Origin: Lachnospiraceae bacterium Zagget2
GTDB lineage: Bacteria > Bacillota > Clostridia > Lachnospirales > Lachnospiraceae
DNA length: 64,000 nt
Assembly (NCBI GenBank): GCA_001941045.1
Contig: MSHD01000015.1
Coordinates: 27,416 to 91,415 of the forward strand
Direction of reading: 5' to 3'
Shown here: positions 35,667 through 47,649 of the stretch, one piece after another
How positions within the stretch are numbered: the stretch's first letter is position 1
How the letters are laid out: each line of letters starts with the position of its first letter
The notes under the pieces: model-generated
What the model was told of the DNA's origin: nothing
Database searches by the model: none
Seen by the model: the letters and a program-made list of their open reading frames with translations, nothing else
Program-made: the position numbers and the translations under genes

Positions 35667-37962
35667 AAGTATCTTTATCATTCTCGGAGTCGTGCTTCTG
35701 GCGGCCGGGGTCGGCATGTTCTTCGCGGCACGGGTGGCAGCGAACAGTCTGTCTGAGTTTGTGGACAGCGGTTATGTTCTTCAGACGGAGAGCGACGGGG
35801 ACAGTGTGTCCGTGTCGCAGATACAGTTTACAGAAGGAACGACACAAAAAGCCAAATATCCTTCCTCTGTCGTGTTTCAGGATGTCCAGGGAACCACAGT
35901 GACCGTTTCGGAGAACAATTTTGTCTTTTACGAGGATGGCTCCTTAAGCGCGCTGAGCGAAGGCGCAGTCACCAATCTGGATGGCCTTGATGAAGGTGTC
36001 GTGGATTATTACTATGTGGCGACCGGAACGCTGCTGAGAGCGGAAGACGGCGAATATATCATCGGAGAAGAGGACAGCACGCTGAGCGTTGTCAATTGTC
36101 TCTGGAAACTCGGCGACGACACTTGGCTGGTGTGCGCGGAGGAGATGGAGCTTTTCCTGAATGACGCCTCCGTTAAGACAATACAGGGCGGGTATCTGAT
36201 GCTGACCTGGCTGGAGGAGCGGATCGTCTCCATCACGGATGGAACGGATATCTGGCAGGCGTCCACTACAGGCGGACGCATCGTGCTGAAAAACGGAATT
36301 ATTGTAGAACTCGAAGAGAGAGAGATTCAGGACGGAGACGGTACGCCGCTTCTGAGTCTGGATGGCATTGAGATTGATCCGGATTCTGCGACCGATGCCC
36401 AGAGCGGCAGCGTGGCGCGCTGGCAGGTGCCGAGTTTCAACTTCACCTCCACAGACGGTGAGGAAGGCTCGGCCGGTGAGATCGGCGAGACCGGTGAAGC
36501 GGGTGCTGCCGGAGAAGCCGGAGAAGAGGGTGCGTCAGGCTCAGCAGGTGCGGCCGGAGCGGTCGGCACGGCGGGAGAGGCCGGAGCTGTGGGTACCCTG
36601 ATGGGAAGTGCTTCCTCCTATGGAAGCGACACAGAGGCATTGCCGCAGCTTCATCTGACAGACATCGATTATGACAGTACGAACGTCAGTTTTACAGTAT
36701 CAGTGTCCGGCGATACTTCCGTGCTGGGCACGGAGGGGAAGCTTCAGATCGTCCGTATTTCGGATGGGACGGTTGTGTATGAGGAGACCGGGATTAATCT
36801 TGCCCGTTATGAAGATGGCGAGATGTACTTTGATCTCGCGGAGACGTCTGCGGCGGGCAGTCTGAGCGCGGACACCGGTTACTGGATTCTGATCAGCTCG
36901 GACTACACCCTGAGCAATGGAAAGTCCAGTACGGCTTATCTGCTGACGCGCAGTTTTTACACCGCTTCCATTGGCACAGCCATGAATATCGACTATGCGA
37001 CGGAAGAAGCGGTCGTGCTGGATTTTGATGTGAATTCTCAGTGCGGGATGAGTTATGGCCGTATCTGCTACAGTTATGTGGATGAGAACGGAGATACAGT
37101 ATCCGGCTGGTATCCGTCCTCGAGTTCCGGATTCCAGCTGACGACGGACGGTTATACAGTGAGCATCAGCGGAATACCGTCCAATTCGGCGGTGACGGTC
37201 GACTATTATGCAACGTCGGGCACGGCAGGCGGCTCCGACTATCAGCTGATCCAGAGCGATACCTTCTATACGCTGAAGGAGACGCCGACGGTACAGACTG
37301 TGAATGTCAGCACGGCGAGCGGAGAGAATGTGGCGCTGTCTGTCTCGGGTGTCAGCGATCCGGACAGTGCGATCATCGGTTACCGCTATGAGATTTATAA
37401 GGAAGACGGCGCAGAGCTGGTGAAGACGCTGACTGCGTCGGATCAGACCGCGGTGACGCTGTATATGACGGATACCGTCGCGGAGAATGTCTACTATTAT
37501 GTGACGGCCTATGCGATTTACTATAATAATTATCTGACGACGGAATTTGAGATCGGGACGGAAGAGTTTGACACCTTCTTTGAGGGCAGACCGTATATCT
37601 GGTACGAGACGGCGAACGCGCAGCCGGATGGAGCCGAGACGGGTGACAGCTATCTGAACGGCACGCTCTATATCGAGAAGAACGGCGTCGATATCATGAC
37701 GGAGCAGGGCTATATGATCATGACGGTGCTCTCCACCGGAAGTGACTGGTATGAACAAAGAAGCTTCGCCTATGGCAGCGGCTACACTCTGGAGAACGGA
37801 GATGAGATCATCTGTATCCCGTTCGAGTCCATTGGATTGAACACTGCGACATCGAATACGAACTACTACATTTCGGTGTACGGTTACGTGGAGGATTCAG
37901 ACGGTCATCGAAGTTACACTTACCTTGGCAAATGCACGGTGACACCGGAGACAGCACAGTGA
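35653..37962 (+). CDS. Exported fibre-like protein 1 with Gly-X-Y segment
   Basis: 769 aa. A membrane helix (residues 7-25) precedes a beta-rich N-terminal domain of about 220 residues that recurs in the other exported proteins of the locus. Sixteen consecutive Gly-X-Y triplets follow (residues 269-316), then two or three Ig/FnIII-like domains of about 100 residues (for example TVNVSTASGENVALSV and YYYVTAYAIYYNNYL). There is no C-terminal anchor or LPXTG motif. It is probably tethered by its N-terminal helix or released by cleavage near VAAN. AAAGGAGG precedes the ATG. The C-terminal 400 residues are paralogous to fibre protein 2. Confidence 0.8.
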   Translation: MRKNKSIFIILGVVLLAAGVGMFFAARVAANSLSEFVDSGYVLQTESDGDSVSVSQIQFTEGTTQKAKYPSSVVFQDVQGTTVTVSENNFVFYEDGSLSALSEGAVTNLDGLDEGVVDYYYVATGTLLRAEDGEYIIGEEDSTLSVVNCLWKLGDDTWLVCAEEMELFLNDASVKTIQGGYLMLTWLEERIVSITDGTDIWQASTTGGRIVLKNGIIVELEEREIQDGDGTPLLSLDGIEIDPDSATDAQSGSVARWQVPSFNFTSTDGEEGSAGEIGETGEAGAAGEAGEEGASGSAGAAGAVGTAGEAGAVGTLMGSASSYGSDTEALPQLHLTDIDYDSTNVSFTVSVSGDTSVLGTEGKLQIVRISDGTVVYEETGINLARYEDGEMYFDLAETSAAGSLSADTGYWILISSDYTLSNGKSSTAYLLTRSFYTASIGTAMNIDYATEEAVVLDFDVNSQCGMSYGRICYSYVDENGDTVSGWYPSSSSGFQLTTDGYTVSISGIPSNSAVTVDYYATSGTAGGSDYQLIQSDTFYTLKETPTVQTVNVSTASGENVALSVSGVSDPDSAIIGYRYEIYKEDGAELVKTLTASDQTAVTLYMTDTVAENVYYYVTAYAIYYNNYLTTEFEIGTEEFDTFFEGRPYIWYETANAQPDGAETGDSYLNGTLYIEKNGVDIMTEQGYMIMTVLSTGSDWYEQRSFAYGSGYTLENGDEIICIPFESIGLNTATSNTNYYISVYGYVEDSDGHRSYTYLGKCTVTPETAQ
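36457..36600 (+). repeat. Collagen-like Gly-X-Y coding segment, 16 triplets
   Basis: Glycine occupies every third residue for 16 triplets (GEE GSA GEI GET GEA and so on). X and Y are Glu, Ala, Ser, Thr or Val, and there is no proline. Confidence 0.85.
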
Positions 37963-38008
37963 CCGGAACCGTGTGATACAGAACACACAGACAGAGAGGA
38001 GAAAGACA

Positions 38009-40180
38009 ATGCGGAAAAGCAGAGGCATTTTCATCGTCCTGGCAGTCGCGATTCTTGCGGCCGCGGCGGGCGCCTTCATTGCGGTTCGCACAGCTGCGGC
38101 GAATCAGTCAAAGTTTTACAGCAGCGGCTATGTCCTGCGCACGGATACCACGGACGAAAGCGTGGAGGTATCGCAGGTGCAGTTCGCGAGCGGCACGGCG
38201 ATGAAGGCAAAATATCCCTCGTCTGTAGCTTTTAAGGACGTCCAGGGGACGGAGACCGTGGTGTCGGAGGATACGTATATTTTCTATGACGACGGTTCGA
38301 TCAGCGCGCTGACGGACGGTTCCCTCATTGATCTCGACGAAGTACGGGGCGGCGTGGTGGACTACTATTATCTGACGTCCAAGATGGTGCTCGAGTACGG
38401 CGGCGGAAATGAATACACCATAGACAATAATGACACGGCGCTGAGCTTTACAAATTATCTCTGGAAGATCAGTGATGACAGCTGGCTCGTGAGCGCAGAG
38501 AAGATGGAACTGATCCTCAATAATCAGAGCATTGAGACGATTGAGAATGCTTATTTTCAGGTGACCTATCTGGAGAGCCAGATCGTGCGTGTCACGGACG
38601 GGACGAATGTCTGGCAGTCGATTTCCACGGATGGCTGCATCATCCTGGGAAACGGGCTTCAGATCGATCTGTTTGAGAAGGAAATCCAGGATGAGGACGG
38701 AGAGACGCTCATCAGTCTGGAGGATGTGGAGATCGATTCACAGTCCGGCGTCGCCGTAGCGTCGACGACAGCGGACAGCTGGACTCCGCCGACCTTCAAT
38801 TTCAACGTGACGAATGGCACAGACGGTGAGTCCGGAGGCAGCGGCGAGAGCGGTGAGAGCGGAACCTCCGGTGACGGCGGTGATTCCGGAGAAGAAGGCA
38901 GCAGCGGTGAGGCAGGAGCCACAGGAGAGGCCGGAGAGGCCGGCAGTACCGGCGGTACCAGCGGCACCAGCAGTAGCAGCTCTTCATCTGCGTCGACGTC
39001 CACGATGCCCACCTTCCACCTGTCAGCACTGGACTATGACTGTTCGGAGGTGTCCTTCACGGTGACGGTCAGCGGAGATACCGATATCCTCGGGATGGAC
39101 GGCGCGATCGAGATCTATCGTGTTTCGGATAATACACTGGTCGCCTATACGAACGGTATTGACTTCGCCCAGTACGAGGATTCCGGCTATACGCTTGATC
39201 TGGTAGATGCCGACTGGTATCAATATCTGAGTGCGGATACAGAGTACCGCATTGTCGTCTCCAGCAGTTACACGCTGAACGACGGAACCACCGGGACGAA
39301 AGACTTTCTGACCCGTACCTTCTATACTTCCGCGGTTGGCACTTCCGTATCGCTGGATTACTCGACGGATGGGACGCTCTCTCTGGCGATCGATACGAAG
39401 TCCTACTCTGAGATGACATATGGAGCGATTCGCTATACATATACGGACGCCAGCGGAACGGTGCAGACATTGTGGTATGGAGGTAGTAGTGGAAGCAGCA
39501 GTGAGCCGTATGTGCTGGATCTGTCAACAGTCAGTGAAGTGACGCTTACGGATCTGCCGTCAGATACACTGGTTACCGTAGAATATTACGTTACGAGCGG
39601 CAACACGCTGATCGCGTCGGGTGAAAACGCGAATATCGAGCTGGTGCAGACAGAGGAATTCTACACGTTGAAGGCGACGCCGACCGTGGAGACCCTGTCT
39701 ATCAGCACAAACAGCAACTACCTGGCGCTGTACTGCGAGGACATCACGGACGTCGACCAGGCGATTACCGGATACCGCTATGAGATCTATCAGTATGAAA
39801 GTAATGGCGACACGACGCTTGTGAAGACGCTGACGGCTTCTGATGAGTCGCCGGTGGCCCTGTATCTGAGCGATACAATTACGGCAAATAATTTCTACTG
39901 TGTGAAGGCCTACGCGATTTACTACGATAACTATGAGACGGAGGAGATTCTGGTAGGCGGCGAGGCAGTGGACTTCGATACCTACAGTGTCGGCACGCCG
40001 ATCATCTGGTTCGAACCGGCGGAGGAGTCCGAGGTGCAGTCCTGGAGCGGAGGAGCACTGACGGATGCGGTAGGTTTCAACTACATTTATGGTACGCTGT
40101 GCATTGACGGGAACGGCACCAACATCGCGACCGGTGCGGGAAATTCTATTCTGATCACGATTGAGTCGGGCAGCGACTAG
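38009..40180 (+). CDS. Exported fibre-like protein 2, part before the in-frame UAG
   Basis: 723 codons up to a UAG. The start at 38009 follows GAGGAG and gives MRKSRGIFIVLAVAILAAAA as the membrane helix. The architecture copies fibre protein 1: helix, shared N-terminal domain, 16 Gly-X-Y triplets (38816-38959), a Ser-rich stretch, then FnIII-like domains. The last residues before the stop, ILITIESGSD, align with IMTVLSTGSD of fibre protein 1, which continues without interruption for a further 62 residues or so. The same frame stays open after the UAG for 1513 codons. As a single product the protein would be about 2237 aa. Confidence 0.8.
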   Translation: MRKSRGIFIVLAVAILAAAAGAFIAVRTAAANQSKFYSSGYVLRTDTTDESVEVSQVQFASGTAMKAKYPSSVAFKDVQGTETVVSEDTYIFYDDGSISALTDGSLIDLDEVRGGVVDYYYLTSKMVLEYGGGNEYTIDNNDTALSFTNYLWKISDDSWLVSAEKMELILNNQSIETIENAYFQVTYLESQIVRVTDGTNVWQSISTDGCIILGNGLQIDLFEKEIQDEDGETLISLEDVEIDSQSGVAVASTTADSWTPPTFNFNVTNGTDGESGGSGESGESGTSGDGGDSGEEGSSGEAGATGEAGEAGSTGGTSGTSSSSSSSASTSTMPTFHLSALDYDCSEVSFTVTVSGDTDILGMDGAIEIYRVSDNTLVAYTNGIDFAQYEDSGYTLDLVDADWYQYLSADTEYRIVVSSSYTLNDGTTGTKDFLTRTFYTSAVGTSVSLDYSTDGTLSLAIDTKSYSEMTYGAIRYTYTDASGTVQTLWYGGSSGSSSEPYVLDLSTVSEVTLTDLPSDTLVTVEYYVTSGNTLIASGENANIELVQTEEFYTLKATPTVETLSISTNSNYLALYCEDITDVDQAITGYRYEIYQYESNGDTTLVKTLTASDESPVALYLSDTITANNFYCVKAYAIYYDNYETEEILVGGEAVDFDTYSVGTPIIWFEPAEESEVQSWSGGALTDAVGFNYIYGTLCIDGNGTNIATGAGNSILITIESGSD
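38816..38959 (+). repeat. Collagen-like Gly-X-Y coding segment, 16 triplets
   Basis: Glycine heads 16 triplets (GTD GES GGS GES and so on) with Glu, Ser, Asp and Thr at X and Y. It has the same triplet count as the segment in fibre protein 1, in the same place relative to the N-terminal domain. Confidence 0.82.
40178..40180 (+). other. In-frame UAG inside fibre protein 2
   Basis: GAC TAG GCG CAG GAT. In the paralogous fibre protein 1 the aligned codons read GAC TGG TAT GAA, so the UAG stands where Trp is expected, one base change away. Confidence 0.8.
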
Positions 40181-40189
40181 GCGCAGGAT

Positions 40190-43100
40190 ATGGTGTATAA
40201 ATTCGATGTGAATGAAGTGGAGACCGGCGGTACGATCCGCATTCCCATCGAGCTGCAGGGGTTGAAGGAGGACAGCAGCTATCGCTTTGCGGTCAGCGGC
40301 TACCTGCAGGATGAAAACGGTACGGTAGATACAAGCTCTACGTATCTGGGCAACTGCGCGGTACAGACGGAGGAGGCCGGGAAGCTGTACTGCACACTGG
40401 AAGCGATCACAGATGACGGCGAGCTGATGGGCAGCTCCTTTGGTGTGAAGATCACGCTTCTGGATGACAACAATGGCTCGGGCAAAGCCTATACAGCCGG
40501 GGATACGATCAGTACGGAGATGGCTTCCCTGAGTGCTCTGCGGGTTGCTCTCTACGTAGGGGGTTCCTACCTGACTGAGTACGTCTGGCCGACGACGGAG
40601 AGCAGCAACTACTCATATTACAGCACAGAGCTCTGCTCATACTATATGGAAGGCAACCAGATAACGATTCTGGGAAATAACTTTGACGTAACAAACCTTT
40701 CCGGTGAGATTATGGTGAAGGTTGAGGGAGGATATGATTATACCTGGTGGGGAAGCGACTTTGACGGCAACAAAACCGGAAGTTATGTCAATGAGATCGA
40801 AATCGAGTCCGAAGAGGTTTCGCTGACGATTCAGCCCTCGGCGCCGGCTCTCCCGGATGCGGACGATGGCGTCAAGGTGACGACGCTTTACAACGGCACA
40901 GTCGGGCAGCTGACCGGGGATTCATCGGACAAGGACGATGATCTGCAGGATGACACGGTGGCGGGCTTCTATCTGGAGGCCGTCTATGACAACACGTCTC
41001 ATCTGGCGCAGAGCGTGATTTACTACGGATTCCGGGCTGTGGATTACGATGATTTTTACAGTACGGAGAATGTGGGCTCCAACGTCAGTCAGTATGGTGA
41101 TATCTGCGAGTATATTGAGACGAGCGGCTGCACATACGATACGACCTTCACGGTGACGATTCCCGCCGGTGACGGGACTGCGCTCAACGGTCTCTATGTT
41201 GTATTTACAGATGATACTGATAAAATCAACTCCTGTCTGGCTGCGGACGGCAGCTATACCGCGACGAAGACGTCGGACGGCAGCTATATCCTGTACCTTA
41301 ATGAGGAGAAGTTTGGAAGAGGAAATCACTACTATTTCGCATACAAGGCCATGCTGACGCTGACGATGGACGCGGACAGCGTGACGGCTACTTATGTCTA
41401 TCCGGATAATCTGACAGGCGGCGGCTATACCGCGGGCATGATCCTCAAGTCTCAGCTGGCAAAGGCGCCGAAGGAGAGCCCGACGGTGGAGGTGTGGCTG
41501 GACCACACGACGAAGTATACGGCTTCCTGGAACTATACGATCACAGATCCGGACGATACGATTTGGGTCTATCAAACGGAGACCACTTATAATTCAGAAG
41601 GATATGACACAAGTAGTTGGGAGGAGGCTTATTATGGCGACTTACAGGCAAATACTGGAAAGCCGCTGATTCTGGCGGCGCTGAATTCCACGTTGGCGAA
41701 CCTGCCGTATGTGCCGCTGGATCCTCTGGATACGTCTTCAGAAGGGACGACGGCTGCGGATACGGCGGTCAAGGCAGCCGGGAGTTCGATGGCCTGGATC
41801 TCTTTCAGTGACACAGCGACAGATACATCCACCGGCGTTGCGGTCTATACAGGTACTGTGACAGCCGGGGATGGCGCTGATACTGACGATTACGAACAGC
41901 TGGGTACCCGGAAGTCCTATCTGTACCGGAACAGAAGTCTCTATGCGAACTCGCAGCCCTATTATTTCGCATTGCGGCGGGATCTGTACTTTGATGGTTA
42001 CGGCGACGGGGCCTGGGAGGAGAGCTATCTGGAGTTTGGCGGACATTTGTTTGACTACTATGATGAGGATGAACTTACAGATACATCCAGCACTGCATCC
42101 TACGCCCTGACGCCGACCGGTACGCAGGTCGTCGGCGGCACGCAGACGCTGGAACTGACATATAACGTTTCGGAGGCAGCAGTGCGGCATATCCTGGGTA
42201 TGCGCGTTCAGCTGACGCTGATTGAGGATAATCAGGCCGGTGGTACGGCGGAAACAGTCTGCGACTACGTGACGCTGCCCTATACGTATGACAGCTCGAC
42301 GAGCACGCTCACGGTGCAGGTGGACGTGGAGCAGTGTGGAAAGGGGCTGGGTACCTACAAGGTCGAGGCGTACGCGATCTATGATACGGGCGTCTCCGGC
42401 TTAAGCTACACAGTACTGGGCGCGTCAACCGTGGATGCGGGCGATGAGAGTATGTCAGATGCGGAATCCGCATTTAACACGGAGTACAGGGATCAGACTG
42501 CGGGGGCGGCTTCGCTGCCTGCGAGTGGTCTGGCGATTCAGACGCTGACCGGGAGAGAGTATGCCTACAGCGAGACGACGTCGAATTCGGTGGCGAATCT
42601 CGTCTTCTCCAGTACCTACACGAGCTCGGATTATAAGAGATACTATGTGGTTAGTTCGGACACGAAGATCGGCGGCACGACGACCGTTGGAACCAGTTCG
42701 GCCTACGTTGACCGCCGGCTGAGCGTGAGCCGCTACGGCATCTTTACCAGCAGCATAGGCTTTGCAAAATACTGGACCGACGCTACGAACGGAACGGCAC
42801 AGCTGAATCTGGTATACACCGAGGACGGTGCCCAGATCTATGGCACCAGCTACTATCCGGTCTTCAAAAAGCTGGCGGTGGCGCAGGTAGACACGGATCC
42901 GAGCGGCGGTAATGCAGAAGTTACGGTGTCGGAACTGTATCCCTCGATTACGAACCTGTACAGCCAGAGCGGATATCCTTCCTTTGGCCATGAGCAGATC
43001 AGATTCTTTACCAGCAGCGCCGACATGATTCTGAACAGTTCAGATACGTATTCATCGTACATGTATGCGGAGCTGTACAAGTTGACAGAGACAGGAAATG

Positions 43101-44722
43101 GAGGTTCTCAGTATGTGCGGGTGGAGAATCAGGAAAATTACTTCGAGAGCACGGTGTCGCTGACCGTTGGCAATAGGACGTATACCGTTCCCGCGGTACA
43201 GATGGTATCGGGGCAGACCAGCTACGAGTTGGGGCTCAAGAATCTGGACTATGGGGCGACCTATGAGGTGCGCTGGTATGTGCTGCCGGCCGAGTCTACG
43301 CTGGCAAATCTGAATGCGGACGATTTTGAGACAGCCTCCGGCTCCGGGCAGTTGTATCTGAAAAAATTCCTGATAACGGATGCGACGAATGGCCAGCTCG
43401 TAAAGAACAGTCTGAGCAGTACAAACAAGAGTAATTTTGACATTGTCCGCAGCTATGATGCCGACAATACTACGACGTTCAGTACTACAACTGATGATGC
43501 GCTGACAGGCGTCTGCCTGCGCTTTACGACGCCGGAGAAGCTGACGATCGAGACGCTGACGGCGGAGTATAAGGTATCCGGTTATTCGGACAGTGACCGC
43601 AGCCTGGAGATCAGTTTCCAGACCGACGAGGTGAATGATTTTCTGCTGAAGTTCGAGATCTATGATTCGACCGGTACGAGCTGCATCTACAGCTATAGTG
43701 ATATCATGGAGGCGGCAGGCTACACCGCCTACGACGCAAACGGCGATGAAGTGACGGATCCGTCAGACAATGTGCTCTATACCTGGAAGGACGCGACCGG
43801 TACGGAATTCTCTTACAGTACCGTAACGCAGACGCTGAGCCTGTCCGGCCTCGAACTTACAAACGGGACACAGTACATCCTGCGTGTGACGACCTACTAT
43901 GAACCGACTGTGGAGAGTGGTGAGATTGTCAGTTCTTCAAAATATACCGCGGGTACTGCTGATGGCTATGTGGACATCACGGATCTGACGTTTGTCCGAA
44001 ATGATCAGAGCGTGGATCCGATTTATACCCTGTCGATCTCCTCGGCGCTCGACGATCAAAGTGTTGCAACGCTGACGATCAAGCATCAGGTCAGGGATAC
44101 GACCTACCGACTGTCCGGCGGGACCTATTCGATCTATATAGTGGGCCCTGATGGTGTGAAAACGTTATTGCGGGAAACATGTGATACAAACAACAGTACA
44201 GTGACGATTAGTCTGGACGAGCTTGGTACAGACAGTAGTAGTTACAAAATTGTGAGCGGAGAGACTTACTCGGTGCAGATCTGGGGTATGCTGGACGGTG
44301 CTACGGAGGCGGAACTCCTGTACTCCATGGAGAAGACAGTGGTCGGTTCTTCCGGCGTGGATATTGATACCAGCTCCATGGTCGTGCAGCAGATGAGTTC
44401 CGGAGCACTGACGCTGCTGATGTACAACTCTTCCGGTCTGGACGCGGTCACATCGGTCAGTTATACGATCTACCCGCTGATCCTGGCGGACGGCACGTCC
44501 GATGAGCTGGCAAATAAATACCTGTCTTCCTCGAACACAAAGCAGACCGGCAGTGTGAGCCTGTTCTCGGCGATCGGGAGCTGCGACAGCCTGACGCTCA
44601 GCCAGGTGAGCAGTTATCTGAGCGACTACACGGTGGGCGATACCTTTGCAATTCAGGTTGTGTTTATGCAGGATTCGACGCAGCTCGCCACTGTAACCAA
44701 GACATTCTCGAAGATGTACTAA
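40190..44722 (+). CDS. Fibre-like protein 2, part after the in-frame UAG (same frame)
   Basis: 1510 codons from the first ATG after the UAG. There is no signal peptide and no good ribosome site, so this part is unlikely to be an independent exported protein. Its first 70 residues (RFAVSGYLQDENG, STYLGNCAVQ) align with the C-terminal end of fibre protein 1 (ISVYGYVEDSDG, TYLGKCTV), as expected if the UAG interrupts one long protein. The remainder is a chain of beta-sandwich domains of about 100-150 residues, rich in Thr, Ser, Tyr and Asp, with few Cys and no enzyme motif. There is no C-terminal membrane anchor. It would form a long extracellular shaft. Confidence 0.72.
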   Translation: MVYKFDVNEVETGGTIRIPIELQGLKEDSSYRFAVSGYLQDENGTVDTSSTYLGNCAVQTEEAGKLYCTLEAITDDGELMGSSFGVKITLLDDNNGSGKAYTAGDTISTEMASLSALRVALYVGGSYLTEYVWPTTESSNYSYYSTELCSYYMEGNQITILGNNFDVTNLSGEIMVKVEGGYDYTWWGSDFDGNKTGSYVNEIEIESEEVSLTIQPSAPALPDADDGVKVTTLYNGTVGQLTGDSSDKDDDLQDDTVAGFYLEAVYDNTSHLAQSVIYYGFRAVDYDDFYSTENVGSNVSQYGDICEYIETSGCTYDTTFTVTIPAGDGTALNGLYVVFTDDTDKINSCLAADGSYTATKTSDGSYILYLNEEKFGRGNHYYFAYKAMLTLTMDADSVTATYVYPDNLTGGGYTAGMILKSQLAKAPKESPTVEVWLDHTTKYTASWNYTITDPDDTIWVYQTETTYNSEGYDTSSWEEAYYGDLQANTGKPLILAALNSTLANLPYVPLDPLDTSSEGTTAADTAVKAAGSSMAWISFSDTATDTSTGVAVYTGTVTAGDGADTDDYEQLGTRKSYLYRNRSLYANSQPYYFALRRDLYFDGYGDGAWEESYLEFGGHLFDYYDEDELTDTSSTASYALTPTGTQVVGGTQTLELTYNVSEAAVRHILGMRVQLTLIEDNQAGGTAETVCDYVTLPYTYDSSTSTLTVQVDVEQCGKGLGTYKVEAYAIYDTGVSGLSYTVLGASTVDAGDESMSDAESAFNTEYRDQTAGAASLPASGLAIQTLTGREYAYSETTSNSVANLVFSSTYTSSDYKRYYVVSSDTKIGGTTTVGTSSAYVDRRLSVSRYGIFTSSIGFAKYWTDATNGTAQLNLVYTEDGAQIYGTSYYPVFKKLAVAQVDTDPSGGNAEVTVSELYPSITNLYSQSGYPSFGHEQIRFFTSSADMILNSSDTYSSYMYAELYKLTETGNGGSQYVRVENQENYFESTVSLTVGNRTYTVPAVQMVSGQTSYELGLKNLDYGATYEVRWYVLPAESTLANLNADDFETASGSGQLYLKKFLITDATNGQLVKNSLSSTNKSNFDIVRSYDADNTTTFSTTTDDALTGVCLRFTTPEKLTIETLTAEYKVSGYSDSDRSLEISFQTDEVNDFLLKFEIYDSTGTSCIYSYSDIMEAAGYTAYDANGDEVTDPSDNVLYTWKDATGTEFSYSTVTQTLSLSGLELTNGTQYILRVTTYYEPTVESGEIVSSSKYTAGTADGYVDITDLTFVRNDQSVDPIYTLSISSALDDQSVATLTIKHQVRDTTYRLSGGTYSIYIVGPDGVKTLLRETCDTNNSTVTISLDELGTDSSSYKIVSGETYSVQIWGMLDGATEAELLYSMEKTVVGSSGVDIDTSSMVVQQMSSGALTLLMYNSSGLDAVTSVSYTIYPLILADGTSDELANKYLSSSNTKQTGSVSLFSAIGSCDSLTLSQVSSYLSDYTVGDTFAIQVVFMQDSTQLATVTKTFSKMY

Positions 44723-44737
44723 GGAGGGATTTACAGA

Positions 44738-46908
<2,171 letters not shown>

Positions 46909-46922
46909 GGGAGGCAGTATTG

Positions 46923-47630
46923 ATGGGATGGACTCGCGTGGTAAAGAAGATAGGGTTCACGGTGGGGGCCTTTGCGGCCCTGCTCGCCGTAGTTTTTCTG
47001 ACGGTCTGGTATTTTCAGTCCGTGGAGAAGCTGAAGGTTGAAGAACCGCTTTATACCTACGTGGCCGGCAGCAGGAGCGACTATGCGAACGGCGTCACGC
47101 TGCGTCACGAGGACAGTACCACCTGGGTGATCGCAGACGGGACAAGGCAGACGTTGCCGGATGTGATTTTCTACTGCAAAAACCGGGATGCGGTGATCCT
47201 GCAGGAATCCATGGTCTGGAACCAGAAGAGTCCCGCCGGGCAGAAGCGAATGGATTATTTCGGGGAAGTGCGGATCGAGAATGGCGTCGTCGTGCTTGAC
47301 AATGGCGGCGCGCTGGTGCAGAGCCCGGAGGGCTTTCTTTATAACGGGAGCAATACTTATCTGCTCCTGGAGAGTGCTACGCTGGTGCGGAACGGGGAGG
47401 AGACGGAACTTGCTCCTCTGTCGACGGTGACTGCCGAGTACGGAGGACTGCTGGAAGTCTATGAGTATGGAGAGAAGAATGCATTCTCGGAGGAACTCAC
47501 AGACAGCGAGACAAAGATTGTATTTTCAAACAGCTCGGAGCTGCTGGTCGCGTCAGACAAGGTTTCCCTGACGAACGGGAGCTGGTATCTGCTTCTGACC
47601 GATCCGAGTGTCCTTAGCAGTGTAGAATAA
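46923..47630 (+). CDS. TM-anchored protein with the locus-specific N-terminal domain only
   Basis: 235 aa: a cytoplasmic Arg/Lys start, one membrane helix (about residues 9-30), and an extracytoplasmic beta-rich domain resembling the N-terminal domains of the fibre proteins (TWVIADGTRQTLPDVIFY, GSNTYLLLESATLVRNGEE). It has no Gly-X-Y segment and no FnIII-like domain. It may be the base or adaptor on which the longer proteins are mounted. I choose ATG 46923 over the adjacent TTG 46920; GGGGAGG lies upstream. It sits between the c-like gene and the giant surface protein. Confidence 0.75.
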   Translation: MGWTRVVKKIGFTVGAFAALLAVVFLTVWYFQSVEKLKVEEPLYTYVAGSRSDYANGVTLRHEDSTTWVIADGTRQTLPDVIFYCKNRDAVILQESMVWNQKSPAGQKRMDYFGEVRIENGVVVLDNGGALVQSPEGFLYNGSNTYLLLESATLVRNGEETELAPLSTVTAEYGGLLEVYEYGEKNAFSEELTDSETKIVFSNSSELLVASDKVSLTNGSWYLLLTDPSVLSSVE

Positions 47631-47649
47631 GAAAGAAGGAGGAGACAGT

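Noticed and set aside
37973..38008. Twelve extra N-terminal codons for fibre protein 2
   Set aside because: The upstream ATG has no ribosome site, and the start at 38009 behind GAGGAG gives the same lysine-plus-helix N-terminus as fibre protein 1.
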